A program made the translations under genes and the position numbers. A model generated the notes under the pieces. It saw only the letters and a program-made list of their open reading frames with translations, made no database searches and was not told the DNA's origin. Positions 25,779 to 35,041 of a stretch of DNA of 64,000 nt are shown piece by piece. Position 1 is the first letter of the stretch. Each line of letters begins with the position of its first letter. The DNA comes from Burkholderia metallica. Its GTDB lineage: Bacteria; Pseudomonadota; Gammaproteobacteria; Burkholderiales; Burkholderiaceae. The stretch lies in the NCBI RefSeq assembly GCF_902832845.1, contig NZ_CADFDB010000010.1, positions 248,001 to 312,000 on the forward strand, read 5' to 3'.

Positions 25779-26315
25779 TTAACCGGCCTGCGACACCTGC
25801 TTGAGGCGCGCATCGAGCGCGTCGATTTCGGTGTCCGCGAACACTTCGATCCCATGCGCGCGCAGCAACGCCGCCGTGACACCGGCGCCGGCGTGCCGCC
25901 GGTTCTCGAAACTCCCGTCGTAAATGAACGTGCTGCCGCACGACGGACTGCCGTCGGCGAGGATCGCGAAGCGGCAATCGTGCGTGCGCGCGAGTGCCAG
26001 CGCGGTGTGCGCGCCGGCCACGAACGGCGTGGTCACGTCCGTTCCGTTCACGTCGACGATCCGCGCGACGCCGGACAGCACCTGCTGCCCCGATTCACCG
26101 CTGGCGATTTCGGCGGGCGGCCGCGGCACGCTGAAGCCACCGGCCAGTTCCGGACACACGGGCACGAGACGCCCTTCGCGCTGCCATCGTTCGAGCGCCT
26201 CGTGCGCGGCGGTTTTGGCCGAGCCGTTGTAACGAACCGGATGACCGACCACGCACATGCTGACGAGGATCTTCGGCAGCGGTTGCGGTTGCCCGTCGTT
26301 CTGCACGTTATGCAA
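25779..26315 (-). CDS. DUF523-domain protein
   Basis: About 178 residues. Family features are 'KILVSMCVVGHPVRYNG', 'RLVPVCPELAGGFSVPRPPAEI', and the cysteine-bearing 'FAILADGSPSCGSTFIYDGSF' (about residues 120-140). The start is uncertain: TTG 26315 has a GGAG seven bases ahead and suits the family's usual beginning, a GTG lies at 26306, and ATG 26375 would give 20 extra residues without a good ribosome site. DUF523 has conserved cysteines that may bind a metal or cluster, but no tested role. It follows the GNAT gene on the same strand. Confidence 0.82.
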   Translation of the reverse strand: MHNVQNDGQPQPLPKILVSMCVVGHPVRYNGSAKTAAHEALERWQREGRLVPVCPELAGGFSVPRPPAEIASGESGQQVLSGVARIVDVNGTDVTTPFVAGAHTALALARTHDCRFAILADGSPSCGSTFIYDGSFENRRHAGAGVTAALLRAHGIEVFADTEIDALDARLKQVSQAG

Positions 26316-26397
26316 TGTCGCTCTCCGTGATTTCGCGATGGTCGATGACGGCTGCGGCAACGCGGGAAATTCCATGCTTTGCCCGCGTGCCGGTACG

Positions 26398-26958
26398 TCA
26401 GGCCGTCGGTCCTTCCAGATGGATGTCCTCGGGCTCGAGCGCATACAGCGCCGGGTCGGGCGATGTGCTGACCGTGAAGCCGAGCCGCAGGTAGAAGTCG
26501 ATCGTGCGTTGCGACGGTGTCGCCGACACGTACAGGCGCGCGGCCCCCATCGCACGCGCCTGCTCCCGGGCCGCGCGGTAGAGTTGCTCGCCGAGCCCGC
26601 AGCCGCGCCAGTCGTGGCTCACGTGCAGGAACTTCAACTGCAGCATGTCGCGGTGCGGGCCGAGCGGCCGGCTGTCGACGACGACCGCCGCGACGAGCCG
26701 CGCGCCGTCGAACATGCCGAGGCACCAGCCGCCGCGATCGTGACAGTCGAGCAGGATCGGCGTGTAGTGGTCGGCTTCGCCGTCGGGCCAGCCCGCGACG
26801 TCGTAGAACTCGGGAACGAGATGCAGCGCGCCGTCGCGTAGCACGTACAGGTGCTCGATGATTTCGCGCCGGTCGATCGTCCACACGAGCGGCAGATCGT
26901 CGCGCGTGAGGAGGCGGGCAGACAGCGCGTCGCGCTCGGCGGCGGTGCGGCGCGTCAT
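26398..26958 (-). CDS. GNAT-family N-acetyltransferase
   Basis: 186 residues with a GNAT core: 'LVAAVVVDSRPLGPHRDMLQLKFLHVSHDWRGCGLGEQLYRAAREQARAMGAARLYVSATPSQRTIDFYLRLGFTVS'. The acetyl-CoA loop is the 'R-G-C-G-L-G' segment at about residue 115. The substrate is unknown. A DUF523 gene follows on the same strand, so the two may be one transcript; the pairing gives no clear functional hint. Confidence 0.88.
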   Translation of the reverse strand: MTRRTAAERDALSARLLTRDDLPLVWTIDRREIIEHLYVLRDGALHLVPEFYDVAGWPDGEADHYTPILLDCHDRGGWCLGMFDGARLVAAVVVDSRPLGPHRDMLQLKFLHVSHDWRGCGLGEQLYRAAREQARAMGAARLYVSATPSQRTIDFYLRLGFTVSTSPDPALYALEPEDIHLEGPTA

Positions 26959-27437
26959 GCGGCCTCCCGATGCGCGGCGATCGCATCCCTCGGCGACAGA
27001 CGCGTCGAGCCGCTCTTGCGGAAAAATGCGGCCCGATCGCCTTTATGGCTGTCATGCGCGACTGTCGCCGTATTCCGGGACAGCCGATTCAGGTCGTGCA
27101 ATGCCTTTTTCATCGAATTCGAATGCCGGGTGAATGAAGCAGGATAGACGGAATCGTTGCGCCGGGTGCAATGGTCGACCGCATCGACCTGCGGCGCGGG
27201 TTCGCCGTGCAGCGTGGTGTGACGTGCGACTGAACGCGCGCGACGATTATTGCCGGATTATTTGATCGAAATCATGGTGGCCGTCGAATTGCATATTTTA
27301 TGCGAGGAAAGGGTAAGGTTTTTCACCAATATGCCGACAGCAAGATAAAGACCGTCGTAAAGCGATAAACCGTTTTTCGGCTACTGAGCGTGAATTCAGC
27401 GCGGCGCGGACGACAGATCCGCCTTTCGGAGCCTTGC
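26959..27437. other. 479-base intergenic stretch before the chemoreceptor gene
   Basis: No gene or strong repeat is seen. From about 27240 to 27390 the sequence becomes AT-richer than its surroundings, which fits the promoter region of the chemoreceptor. Motility sigma factor (-35 TAAA, -10 GCCGATAA) boxes could not be identified with confidence. Confidence 0.45.
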
Positions 27438-28982
27438 ATGCGTAATAACCAGCCCGTTACCCAACAGGAATTCGATTTTCCCGACGACGTCACGCTGATG
27501 TCGACGACCGATGCCGACAGCGTCATCACGTATGCGAACACGACGTTCGCGCATGTGAGCGGCTTCACGAACGAGGAACTCGTCGGCCAGCCGCACAACG
27601 TAGTGCGCCACCCGGACATGCCGCGCGAAGCGTTCGCCGACATGTGGGCGACGCTCAGGCGCGGCGAGCCGTGGACCGCGCTCGTGAAGAACCGCCGCAG
27701 GAACGGCGATCACTACTGGGTGCGCGCGAACGCGATTCCGGTCATGCGCAACGGCGAGCCGCAAGGCTACATGTCGGTGCGCACGAAGGCGCCGCACGAC
27801 GAGACCGAGGCCGCCGAGGTGCTGTATCGCGCGTTTCGCGAAGGCAAGGCCGGCCGGCGCCGGTTTCACAAGGGACTGGTGATCCGCACGGGGTGGCTGC
27901 GCGTTGCCTCGCTGTCGCAGACGATGTCGGTGCGTGCGCGCGTGCATTCGGCGCTGTGCGTGCTCGCGCCGGCGGTCGTTGGCGCGGGATGGGCATGCGG
28001 GCTTGCCGGCGGCGGGCTGGCGGCGTTTGCCGGCGTGACGGTCGGCGTAGCGGCGGCGGCGGGCCTGTGGCTCGATGCGCAGATCGTGCGTCCGCTGAAG
28101 CGGCTGCACGATCAGGCGCTGAACGTCGCGACCGGCGAAAGCCGGCGCGGCGTGCGGATGAACCGCGTTGACGAGATCGGCATGACGCTGCGCACGATCA
28201 ACCAGCTCGGGCTGATGTTTCGCTGGCTCGTCGACGACGTCAGCGAACAGGTATTGAACGTGCAGCGCGCGAGCAACGAAATCGCGCAGGGCAACAACGA
28301 CCTGAGCGCGCGCACCGAGCAGGCCGCGTCGAGCGTGCAGGAGACGGCCGCGTCGATGGCCGAGATGACGGCGACCGTCGACAGCAACGCGGAAACCGCG
28401 CTACAGGCGAACCGGCTCGCGATGTCGGCGAGCGAGGCGGCCGGGCGTGGCGGGCAGGCGGTGGGCGAGGTCGTCGCGACGATGAGCGACATCACCGCCA
28501 GCTCGCGCAAGATCGCCGACATCATCGGCGTGATCGACGGCATCGCATTCCAGACCAATATCCTTGCGCTGAACGCGGCGGTGGAAGCGGCGCGAGCAGG
28601 CGAACAGGGGCGCGGTTTCGCGGTGGTCGCGGGCGAGGTGCGGGCGCTCGCGCAGCGCAGCGCGAACGCGGCGAAGGAGATCAAGACGCTGATCGGCGCG
28701 AGCGTCGATCGCGTCGAGTCGGGCGCGCGGCGCGTGGACGAAGCAGGCAGGACGATGGAGGACATCGTCGCGCAGGTGAAGCGCGTGTCGGACCTGATCG
28801 CGGAGATCAGTTCGTCGACGGCCGAGCAGAGCACCGGCGTGTCGCAGGTGGATCAGGCGGTCGTGCACCTGGACAACATCACGCAGCAGAACGCGGCGCT
28901 CGTCGAGCAGAGCGCGGCCGCGTCGGAGAGCCTGAAGCAGCAGGCGACGCGGCTGGTGGATGCGGTGAACGTGTTTCGGTGA
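27438..28982 (+). CDS. PAS-containing methyl-accepting chemotaxis protein (Aer-like)
   Basis: 514 residues from ATG 27438. An N-terminal PAS domain (about 10-115: '[44 protein letters not shown]') of the redox-sensing Aer type is followed by two close hydrophobic helices (about 170-215), a HAMP-like linker and a long coiled-coil signalling domain. The hairpin tip is '[44 protein letters not shown]'. There is no large periplasmic ligand domain and no C-terminal NWETF-type methylation tether. It probably steers cells by energy or oxygen state, as Aer does. It stands alone; no che genes are near. Confidence 0.92.
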   Translation: MRNNQPVTQQEFDFPDDVTLMSTTDADSVITYANTTFAHVSGFTNEELVGQPHNVVRHPDMPREAFADMWATLRRGEPWTALVKNRRRNGDHYWVRANAIPVMRNGEPQGYMSVRTKAPHDETEAAEVLYRAFREGKAGRRRFHKGLVIRTGWLRVASLSQTMSVRARVHSALCVLAPAVVGAGWACGLAGGGLAAFAGVTVGVAAAAGLWLDAQIVRPLKRLHDQALNVATGESRRGVRMNRVDEIGMTLRTINQLGLMFRWLVDDVSEQVLNVQRASNEIAQGNNDLSARTEQAASSVQETAASMAEMTATVDSNAETALQANRLAMSASEAAGRGGQAVGEVVATMSDITASSRKIADIIGVIDGIAFQTNILALNAAVEAARAGEQGRGFAVVAGEVRALAQRSANAAKEIKTLIGASVDRVESGARRVDEAGRTMEDIVAQVKRVSDLIAEISSSTAEQSTGVSQVDQAVVHLDNITQQNAALVEQSAAASESLKQQATRLVDAVNVFR

Positions 28983-29051
28983 TGGGGGGGTAACGTGGCG
29001 ACGCGGGCATGACAGCACAGTGCGCTGGCCCGTGCGTCACGCCGATGGCGG

Positions 29052-29999
29052 TCAGATCAGCGCCGGCTGCAGCGGCGCGCGATGTTCGCGAACCTTGACG
29101 ATGCGATATTCGTTACGCAGCCCTTCGTCGGTGACGATCTGCGTCTGGCGAAGATCGACGAGCAGTACGTCTCCCTTTCCGAAGCGCTCGCCGGCATCGA
29201 CCTTCGCGAGAAACTGCTCGTCGTCCAGTGCGGCGAAGAATGCCGATGTGCCGTCGTGCACGCGCCACTTGTTGCCGTCCTTGAATACGACGGACTCGAG
29301 TTTCAGCATCTTGCGCGCGATCGAATCGGTGACCACTACGCCGGGATCGTCATTGCCCATGAACATATCGAGTTCATCGTTCTCGATCGCGAGTTCGATC
29401 GTTTCGTCGCGAACGATACCGAAGCTGTCGATGCCTTCACGTTCGAGCGGCGACAACACTTTTTGCAGGCTGATGCGGACCGTGCGGTTCTGGTAAAGCC
29501 GAAAGATGGCTTCGTCGATAACCACAGATTCCAGTTCCGAGATCCAGACCCGGGTGTGAACGCCCTCGGGCTCGGTACGATGCGGTTTGCGTCCGCGCAA
29601 CGTGCGAACGAAGCCGATCAGGCCACCGTCTCCGACGATGCCGAGTGCGCCGAGGATCGCCAGCGCATTGCTGAACGCACCGGCGCTCGGCCCCGCGAAC
29701 AGGTCACGGATCTGGCTCGCGAGCGACTGGACGAAGATCAGCTCGGAGTGAAACGACCCCGCCTTGAAGCTGCCCCTGACCTCGAGACGCACCTCGGTGT
29801 TCTCGCCATTGAGTTCCTTGTTGGCGGACGCGAAGAGGTCGGCAATGGCGATGAGTGCCGGCGCGAGGTCGCGCACGTCCATCCGGTGCTCGGCGAGCGC
29901 GGGCCCGTCGTAGACGACGTTGAACGGTTGGTGATTGCTCGTGCCGCCGGCGCTGCGTGGCGGCGGGAGCGATCGGCGATTGGAGGGGCTGACGATCAT
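29052..29999 (-). CDS. hypothetical protein, unrecognised family
   Basis: 315 residues from ATG 29999 (an in-frame ATG at 30035 adds 12). I do not recognise the family. The N-terminal part reads 'HQPFNVVYDGPALAEHRMDVRDLAPALIAIADLFASANKELNG', then 'EVRLEVRGSFKAGSFHSELIFVQSLASQIRDLF'. A glycine-rich hydrophobic helix ('NALAILGALGIVGDGGLIGFVRTL', about residues 130-155) follows, with a mixed alpha/beta C-terminal half without obvious catalytic motifs. It looks like a soluble protein with one membrane-touching helix. Base composition is less GC-rich than in the genes around it, which suggests transfer. No partner gene is adjacent. Confidence 0.72.
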   Translation of the reverse strand: MIVSPSNRRSLPPPRSAGGTSNHQPFNVVYDGPALAEHRMDVRDLAPALIAIADLFASANKELNGENTEVRLEVRGSFKAGSFHSELIFVQSLASQIRDLFAGPSAGAFSNALAILGALGIVGDGGLIGFVRTLRGRKPHRTEPEGVHTRVWISELESVVIDEAIFRLYQNRTVRISLQKVLSPLEREGIDSFGIVRDETIELAIENDELDMFMGNDDPGVVVTDSIARKMLKLESVVFKDGNKWRVHDGTSAFFAALDDEQFLAKVDAGERFGKGDVLLVDLRQTQIVTDEGLRNEYRIVKVREHRAPLQPALI

Positions 30000-30339
30000 G
30001 AGGACGCTCTCGGGCTCGGCAGGGCGATGATGCACGTCGGGCGTCGGTGGAGCCTAGAGCGCATGCGACGAAGTGACCGAGGGGTGCTGTGCACGAGGCG
30101 TGCGTGAACCGGGCCGTCAGGTGAGGTGTTCATGAGCGGGCAAACAGGATCGGGGCGGAACGCTCAATCTAGCGGTTTGCCGGCGAACGAGAAATGAGAC
30201 TTGAACGAAATCCGGACGGGTATGCCGTTCGGCAGAGGCTGGCTGTGCGATCGCCTCGACGGAGGCTGCCGACAGCGGGGGCACCGAGGTGACAAGAGAT
30301 GACGCGGGCACAACGGAGAGGGACGCCGGCCCGCGTCGT
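30000..30339. other. intergenic stretch between the unknown gene and gabD
   Basis: Nothing supportable as a gene. The part next to 30000 should contain the promoter of the unknown gene at 29052-29999. The rest shows no repeat or motif until the hairpins at 30340. Confidence 0.45.
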
Positions 30340-30390
30340 GACCGCCCGGTTCCGGCCGGGCGGTCGGCGCCTGTCACGGACGCGACAGGC
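30340..30390 (-). terminator. double hairpin after gabD
   Basis: Two stems lie just beyond the gabD stop: GACCGCCCGG/CCGGGCGGTC (ten perfect pairs, 30340-30365) and GCCTGTC/GACAGGC (seven pairs, 30369-30390). No T tract follows, so termination would need Rho, or the folds protect the 3' end. Confidence 0.5.
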
Positions 30391-30399
30391 GTTGAACCG

Positions 30400-31869
30400 T
30401 CAGACGGCCAGGCAGAGGTACTTGATCACGACGTAGTCGTCGATGCCGTAGTGCGAGCCTTCGCGGCCGAGGCCCGACTGCTTCACGCCGCCGAACGGCG
30501 CGACTTCGTTAGAGATCAGGCCCGTGTTCACGCCGACCATCCCGTATTCGAGCGCTTCGGCGACCTTCCACACGCGGCCGATGTCGCGGCTGTAGAAGTA
30601 CGCGGCCAGACCGAACTCGGTGTCGTTCGCGAGGCGGATCACTTCGTCGTCGCTGCCGAACTTGAACAGCGGCGCGAGCGGCCCGAACGTCTCTTCCTTC
30701 GCGACCTTCATCGCCGGCGTGACGCCGGTCAGCACGGTCGGCTCGAAGAAGCCGTGGCCCAGCGCGTGGCGCTTGCCGCCGGTCACGACGGTCGCGCCCT
30801 TCGCGAGCGCGTCCTCGATGTGCGCCTCGACCTTCAGCACCGCGGCTTCGTTGATCAGCGGGCCTTGCGTGACGCCCGGCTCAGTACCGCGGCCCACCTT
30901 CAGCTGGCCGACGGCCGCCGCGAGCTTCTGCGCGAACTGGTCGTACACGGCTTCATGCACGTAGAAGCGGTTCGTGCACACGCAGGTCTGGCCGCTGTTG
31001 CGATACTTCGACGCGATCGCGCCCTGCACGGCCGCGTCGAGGTCGGCATCGTCGAACACGATGAACGGCGCGTTCCCGCCGAGCTCCAGCGACACCTTCT
31101 TGACCGTTGCCGCGCACTGCGACATCAGCAGGCGGCCGACCGGCGTCGAGCCGGTGAACGACAGCTTGCGCACGATCGGGTTCGACGTCAGTTCGCCGCC
31201 GATCGCCTTCGGGTCGCCCGTGACGACGCTGAACACGCCGGCCGGCACGCCCGCGCGCTCGGCCAGCACGGCCATCGCGAGCGCGGAGAACGGCGTCGCC
31301 TCGGCCGGCTTCACGACGATCGGGCAGCCCGCCGCGAGCGCCGGGCCGACCTTGCGCGTGATCATCGCCGCCGGGAAGTTCCACGGCGTGATCGCCGCGC
31401 ATACGCCGATCGCTTCCTTCGTCACGACGATGCGCTTGTCGCTCGCCGGCGTCGGAATCGTGTCGCCGTACACGCGCTTGCCTTCTTCCGCGAACCATTC
31501 GAGGAACGATGCGGCATAGCCGATTTCGCCCTTGGCTTCGGCCAGCGACTTGCCCTGCTCGGTGGTGAGGATCAGCGCGAGGTCGTCGGCGTTTTCCATC
31601 ATCAGGTCGTGCCACTTGCGCAGGACGACCGCGCGCTCCTTCGCGGTCTTCTTGCGCCACGCGGGCCATGCGGCGTTCGCGGCTTCGATCGCGTGACGCG
31701 TCTCGGCGGCGCCCATCGCCGGCACCGTGCCGAGCAGGCCGCCCGTCGCCGGGTTGCGGACTTCGAACGTCTCGCCGTTCGTCGCGCCTTGCCATTCGCC
31801 GTTGACGTACGCCTGCTGGCGGAACAGCGACGGATCTTTCAGTGCCAGGGTTTCCTGAACAGTGCTCAT
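30400..31869 (-). CDS. gabD: NADP-dependent succinate-semialdehyde dehydrogenase
   Basis: 489 residues from ATG 31869. It oxidises succinate semialdehyde to succinate, the second step of 4-aminobutyrate use. The active cysteine is in 'YRNSGQTCVCTNRFYVHE' and the catalytic glutamate in 'KVSLELGGNAPFIVFDDAD'; 'ITPWNFPAAMITRKVGPALAAGCPIVVKPAEATPFSALA' is the cofactor region. The second cysteine two residues after the first is the redox-switch pair known from E. coli GabD. It follows gabT on the same strand after 93 bases that contain a 12-bp hairpin. Confidence 0.94.
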   Translation of the reverse strand: MSTVQETLALKDPSLFRQQAYVNGEWQGATNGETFEVRNPATGGLLGTVPAMGAAETRHAIEAANAAWPAWRKKTAKERAVVLRKWHDLMMENADDLALILTTEQGKSLAEAKGEIGYAASFLEWFAEEGKRVYGDTIPTPASDKRIVVTKEAIGVCAAITPWNFPAAMITRKVGPALAAGCPIVVKPAEATPFSALAMAVLAERAGVPAGVFSVVTGDPKAIGGELTSNPIVRKLSFTGSTPVGRLLMSQCAATVKKVSLELGGNAPFIVFDDADLDAAVQGAIASKYRNSGQTCVCTNRFYVHEAVYDQFAQKLAAAVGQLKVGRGTEPGVTQGPLINEAAVLKVEAHIEDALAKGATVVTGGKRHALGHGFFEPTVLTGVTPAMKVAKEETFGPLAPLFKFGSDDEVIRLANDTEFGLAAYFYSRDIGRVWKVAEALEYGMVGVNTGLISNEVAPFGGVKQSGLGREGSHYGIDDYVVIKYLCLAV

Positions 31870-31905
31870 ATGAATCGCCTGCTTTGAAAAAGGACGGATG
31901 AAACG

Positions 31906-31934
31906 GCCGCCGCCGTCGTAAAGACGGCGGCGGC
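31906..31934. repeat. perfect 12-bp hairpin between gabT and gabD
   Basis: GCCGCCGCCGTC and GACGGCGGCGGC pair perfectly around GTAAA. It lies inside the gabT-gabD transcript, 36 bases before the gabD start, with no T run. It may partly stop transcription or stabilise the gabT part of the mRNA, which would set unequal amounts of the two enzymes. Confidence 0.6.
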
Positions 31935-31962
31935 GCATTCACTGAATGAAGTCGACGAAAAC

Positions 31963-33252
31963 TCAGGCCGGCACGCCGACCGTTTCCTTCAGCACTTCCT
32001 CGAGGATCACGAGTGCTTCGTCGAACACGGCTTGCGGGATCGTCAGCGGGAACAGGAAGCGCACGACGTTCGAGTACACGCCGCACACGAGCAGCAGCAG
32101 GCCGCGCTCGAGCGCACGAGCCTGCACGCGCTTCGTGAATTCGGCATCCGGCTCGCCCGAACCCGGCTTGAGGAACTCGACCGCGATCATCGCGCCCGGG
32201 CCGCGCACGTCGGCGATCTGCGGCACGTCGGCTTGCAGTGCGTTCAGCTTGGCCTTCAGCACGTCGCCGAGCTGCGTTGCGCGCTCGCACAGCTTCTCTT
32301 CGTCGATGATCTCGAGCACCGCGTGCGCCGATGCGATCGCCAGCGGGTTGCCGGCGTACGTGCCGCCGAGGCCGCCGGGCGCTGCCGCGTCCATCAGGTC
32401 GGCACGGCCGACGACGCCCGACAGCGGCATGCCGCCCGCCAGGCTCTTCGCCATCGTGATCAGGTCGGCCAGCACGTCGTAGTGCTGCATCGCGAACAGC
32501 TTGCCGGTACGCGCGAAGCCCGTTTGCACTTCGTCGGCGATCAGCAGGATGCCGTGCTCGTTACAGATCTTGCGCAGCGCGCGCACGAATTCGGCCGGCG
32601 CCGGGTTGAAGCCGCCTTCGCCCTGGACCGGTTCGAAGATGATCGCGGCGACGCGCTTCGGATCGATGTCGGCCTTGAACAGCATCTCGATCGCCTTGAT
32701 CGAGTCGGCCGTCGTCACGCCGTGCACGGCGTTCGGGTACGGCGCGTGGAACACGTCGCCCGGGAACGGGCCGAAGTTCAGCTTGTACGGGGCGACCTTG
32801 CCGGTCAGCGCCATGCCCATCATCGTGCGGCCGTGGAAGCCGCCCGAGAAGGCGATCACGCCCGGACGGCCGGTGGCCGCCCGCGCGATCTTGATCGCGT
32901 TCTCGACGGCTTCGGCGCCGGTCGTGAAGAACGCCGTCTTCTTCGGGAAATCGCCCGGCGCGCGCTCGTTGATCTTCTCGGCCAGCTCGACGTACGACGC
33001 GTACGGGACGATCTGGTAAGCGGTGTGCGTGAAGTTGTTCAGCTGGTCCGCGATCGCCTTGACGATCTTCGGGTGGCGGTGGCCGGTGTTCAGCACCGCG
33101 ATGCCGGCGGCGAAATCGATGAAGCGGCGGCCTTCGACATCCCACAGTTCCGCGTTCTCGGCGCGGGCAGCGTAGAAATCGCACATCACGCCGACGCCGC
33201 GCGGGGTAGCGGCGTTCTTGCGGGCCTGCAGGTCGGCATTCTTCACGGTCAT
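31963..33252 (-). CDS. gabT: 4-aminobutyrate--2-oxoglutarate transaminase
   Basis: 429 residues of the class III PLP aminotransferases. It transfers the amino group of 4-aminobutyrate to 2-oxoglutarate, giving succinate semialdehyde and glutamate. Visible marks are 'FFTTGAEAVENAIKIARAATGRPGVIAFSGGFHGRTMMGMALTGK', 'LIADEVQTGFARTGKLFAMQHYDVLADLITMAKSLAGGMPLSGVVGRADLM' with the PLP lysine in 'MAKSLAGG', and 'GGTYAGNPLA'. First gene of a gabT-gabD unit, divergent from gabR, whose control region (33253-33372) holds a perfect inverted repeat. Confidence 0.94.
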   Translation of the reverse strand: MTVKNADLQARKNAATPRGVGVMCDFYAARAENAELWDVEGRRFIDFAAGIAVLNTGHRHPKIVKAIADQLNNFTHTAYQIVPYASYVELAEKINERAPGDFPKKTAFFTTGAEAVENAIKIARAATGRPGVIAFSGGFHGRTMMGMALTGKVAPYKLNFGPFPGDVFHAPYPNAVHGVTTADSIKAIEMLFKADIDPKRVAAIIFEPVQGEGGFNPAPAEFVRALRKICNEHGILLIADEVQTGFARTGKLFAMQHYDVLADLITMAKSLAGGMPLSGVVGRADLMDAAAPGGLGGTYAGNPLAIASAHAVLEIIDEEKLCERATQLGDVLKAKLNALQADVPQIADVRGPGAMIAVEFLKPGSGEPDAEFTKRVQARALERGLLLLVCGVYSNVVRFLFPLTIPQAVFDEALVILEEVLKETVGVPA

Positions 33253-33313
33253 CTCCTTGATGTTCTTTCCGGTGAGTAGAAAATCGGGCGCTTCGACAGC
33301 CCATGGAGGCGAC

Positions 33314-33346
33314 TATAATCACATTTGGCTCTGGCAATCAGAGCCA
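33314..33346 (+). promoter_or_regulatory. gabR promoter -10 box and inverted-repeat operator
   Basis: A perfect TATAAT (33314-33319) points toward gabR. Seven bases on lies TGGCTCTG-N5-CAGAGCCA (33326-33346), a perfect 8-base inverted repeat at the expected transcription start. GabR bound there would block its own gene and could activate the divergent gabT. Confidence 0.7.
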
Positions 33347-33372
33347 TTTCAATAAATATTCAGGAGCCAATC

Positions 33373-34884
33373 ATGCGCGCGAGCGTGTTGTCGGACTGGC
33401 TCGCGCAGCGCCTCGTGCGCGGCGGCGAGCAGCCGATCTACCGGCAGCTTCACCGGCTGCTGCAACAGGCGATCCTGTCGCGCGAACTGCCGGCCGGCAC
33501 GCGCGTGCCGTCGTCGCGCCTGCTGGCCGCCGAGCTCGGGATCGCGCGCAATACGGTCACGCAGGTTTACGAACAGCTTTCGCTCGAAGGCTACGTGAAC
33601 TCGGCGACCGGCCGCGGCACGTTCGTCGCCGACAGCGCGCCGGACGAGATCGTCGGCGCACCGGCCGACGCGGCCGCCGACCACCCGGCGCTCGTGCCGC
33701 CGTCGGCGCGGCGGCTGTCCGCGCGCGGCACGCGGCTCGTCGAGGGCGCCGGCGTGTCGAAGCGCCAGGGCGGCGCGTTCATGCCGGGCGTGCCCGATGT
33801 GTCGCGATTTCCGGCGCGCGTGTGGACGCGGCTGCACAACAAATACTGGCGGCGCCTGCGTCCCGACCTGCTGACCTATGCGCCGGGCGGCGGCCTCGCG
33901 CTGCTGCGCGAGGCGCTGGCCGACTATCTGCGCACGTCGCGCTCGGTGCGCTGCACGCCCGAGCAGATCGTGATCACGACCGGCATCCACCAGTCGATCG
34001 ACCTCGCGGTGCGGCTGCTGACCGATCCAGGCGATGCGATCTGGACCGAGGACCCGTGCTACTGGGGCGTGCGCAGCGTGCTGAACGTGTCGGGGCTGAC
34101 CACGCGGCCGATTCCGGTCGACGATGAAGGGATCGCGCCGTCGGCCGCCGATCTCGCCGAACCGCCGAAGCTGATGCTCGTCACGCCGTCGCACCAGTAT
34201 CCGCTCGGGATGGTGATGAGCCTCGCGCGGCGGCGGATGCTGCTCGAATACGCGCGCCAGCACGGCTGCTGGATCATCGAGGACGACTACGACAGCGAAT
34301 TCCGCTACGGCAGCCGGCCGCTCGCGTCGCTGCAGGGGCTCGACACGGCCGGGCAGGTGATCTACGTCGGCAGTTTCGGCAAGACGCTGTTCCCGGGGCT
34401 GCGGGTCGGCTACCTGGTCGCGCCGGAGCCGCTCGCGGAAAGCTTCGCGACCGCGAGCGCCGAGCTGTATCGCGAAGGGCAGTTGCTGCAGCAGGCCGTG
34501 CTGGCCGAATTCATCGCGGAAGGGCACTTCGTGTCGCATATCCGCAAGATGCGCACGCTGTACGGGCAGCGCCGCGAGGTGCTGCTCGACGCGGTCGCGC
34601 AACGCTACGGCGACTCGCTGCACGCGCTCGGCAGCGATGCGGGGCTGCATCTGGTCACGCAGTTGCCGGAAGGCGTCGACGATCGCGCGGTCGCGCAGGC
34701 CGCGCTCGAACGCAATATCGTCGTGCGGCCGTTGTCGGGGTATTACGCGGACCGCGAACGTGCGGCGTCGGGGCTGCTGCTCGGCTATGCGTGCGTGCCG
34801 GAGGACGAGATCGCGACCGCGTTCGCGACGCTCGCCGAGGCGATCGACGAGCGGGCGTTTGGCAAGGCGGTCGAGGTGGCTTGA
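33373..34884 (+). CDS. gabR: MocR/GabR-type regulator (GntR DNA-binding plus aminotransferase fold)
   Basis: 503 residues from ATG 33373, with CAGGAG ahead of it. Residues about 20-85 are a GntR winged helix ('PIYRQLHRLLQQAILSRELPAGTRVPSSRLLAAELGIARNTVTQVYEQLSLEGYVNSATGRGTFVA'). Residues about 130-495 form a fold type I aminotransferase domain with the PLP lysine in 'YVGSFGKTLFPGLRVGYLV'. In Bacillus, GabR senses GABA plus PLP and activates gabTD while repressing itself. Divergence from gabT and the shared operator region support the same job here. PdxR or TauR are possible alternatives from sequence alone. Confidence 0.88.
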   Translation: MRASVLSDWLAQRLVRGGEQPIYRQLHRLLQQAILSRELPAGTRVPSSRLLAAELGIARNTVTQVYEQLSLEGYVNSATGRGTFVADSAPDEIVGAPADAAADHPALVPPSARRLSARGTRLVEGAGVSKRQGGAFMPGVPDVSRFPARVWTRLHNKYWRRLRPDLLTYAPGGGLALLREALADYLRTSRSVRCTPEQIVITTGIHQSIDLAVRLLTDPGDAIWTEDPCYWGVRSVLNVSGLTTRPIPVDDEGIAPSAADLAEPPKLMLVTPSHQYPLGMVMSLARRRMLLEYARQHGCWIIEDDYDSEFRYGSRPLASLQGLDTAGQVIYVGSFGKTLFPGLRVGYLVAPEPLAESFATASAELYREGQLLQQAVLAEFIAEGHFVSHIRKMRTLYGQRREVLLDAVAQRYGDSLHALGSDAGLHLVTQLPEGVDDRAVAQAALERNIVVRPLSGYYADRERAASGLLLGYACVPEDEIATAFATLAEAIDERAFGKAVEVA

Positions 34885-35041
34885 CGCGCGTATCCCGTCG
34901 AACCGGCGCGTTGCGATGCCCGCCGTTGACGACGGGGCGGCACGATACGCGCCGCGAACCTCGATACCCGATAAAAACGAGCACGGGGCGCGATGCACGG
35001 CGCCCGCGCGCCGCGTCGAAGGCAGCGGGCGGGCATGCCGG

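Noticed and set aside
31870-31938. Upstream extension of gabD to 31938
   Set aside because: The extra residues are coded by the hairpin region and lack a ribosome site; ATG 31869 matches the family start.
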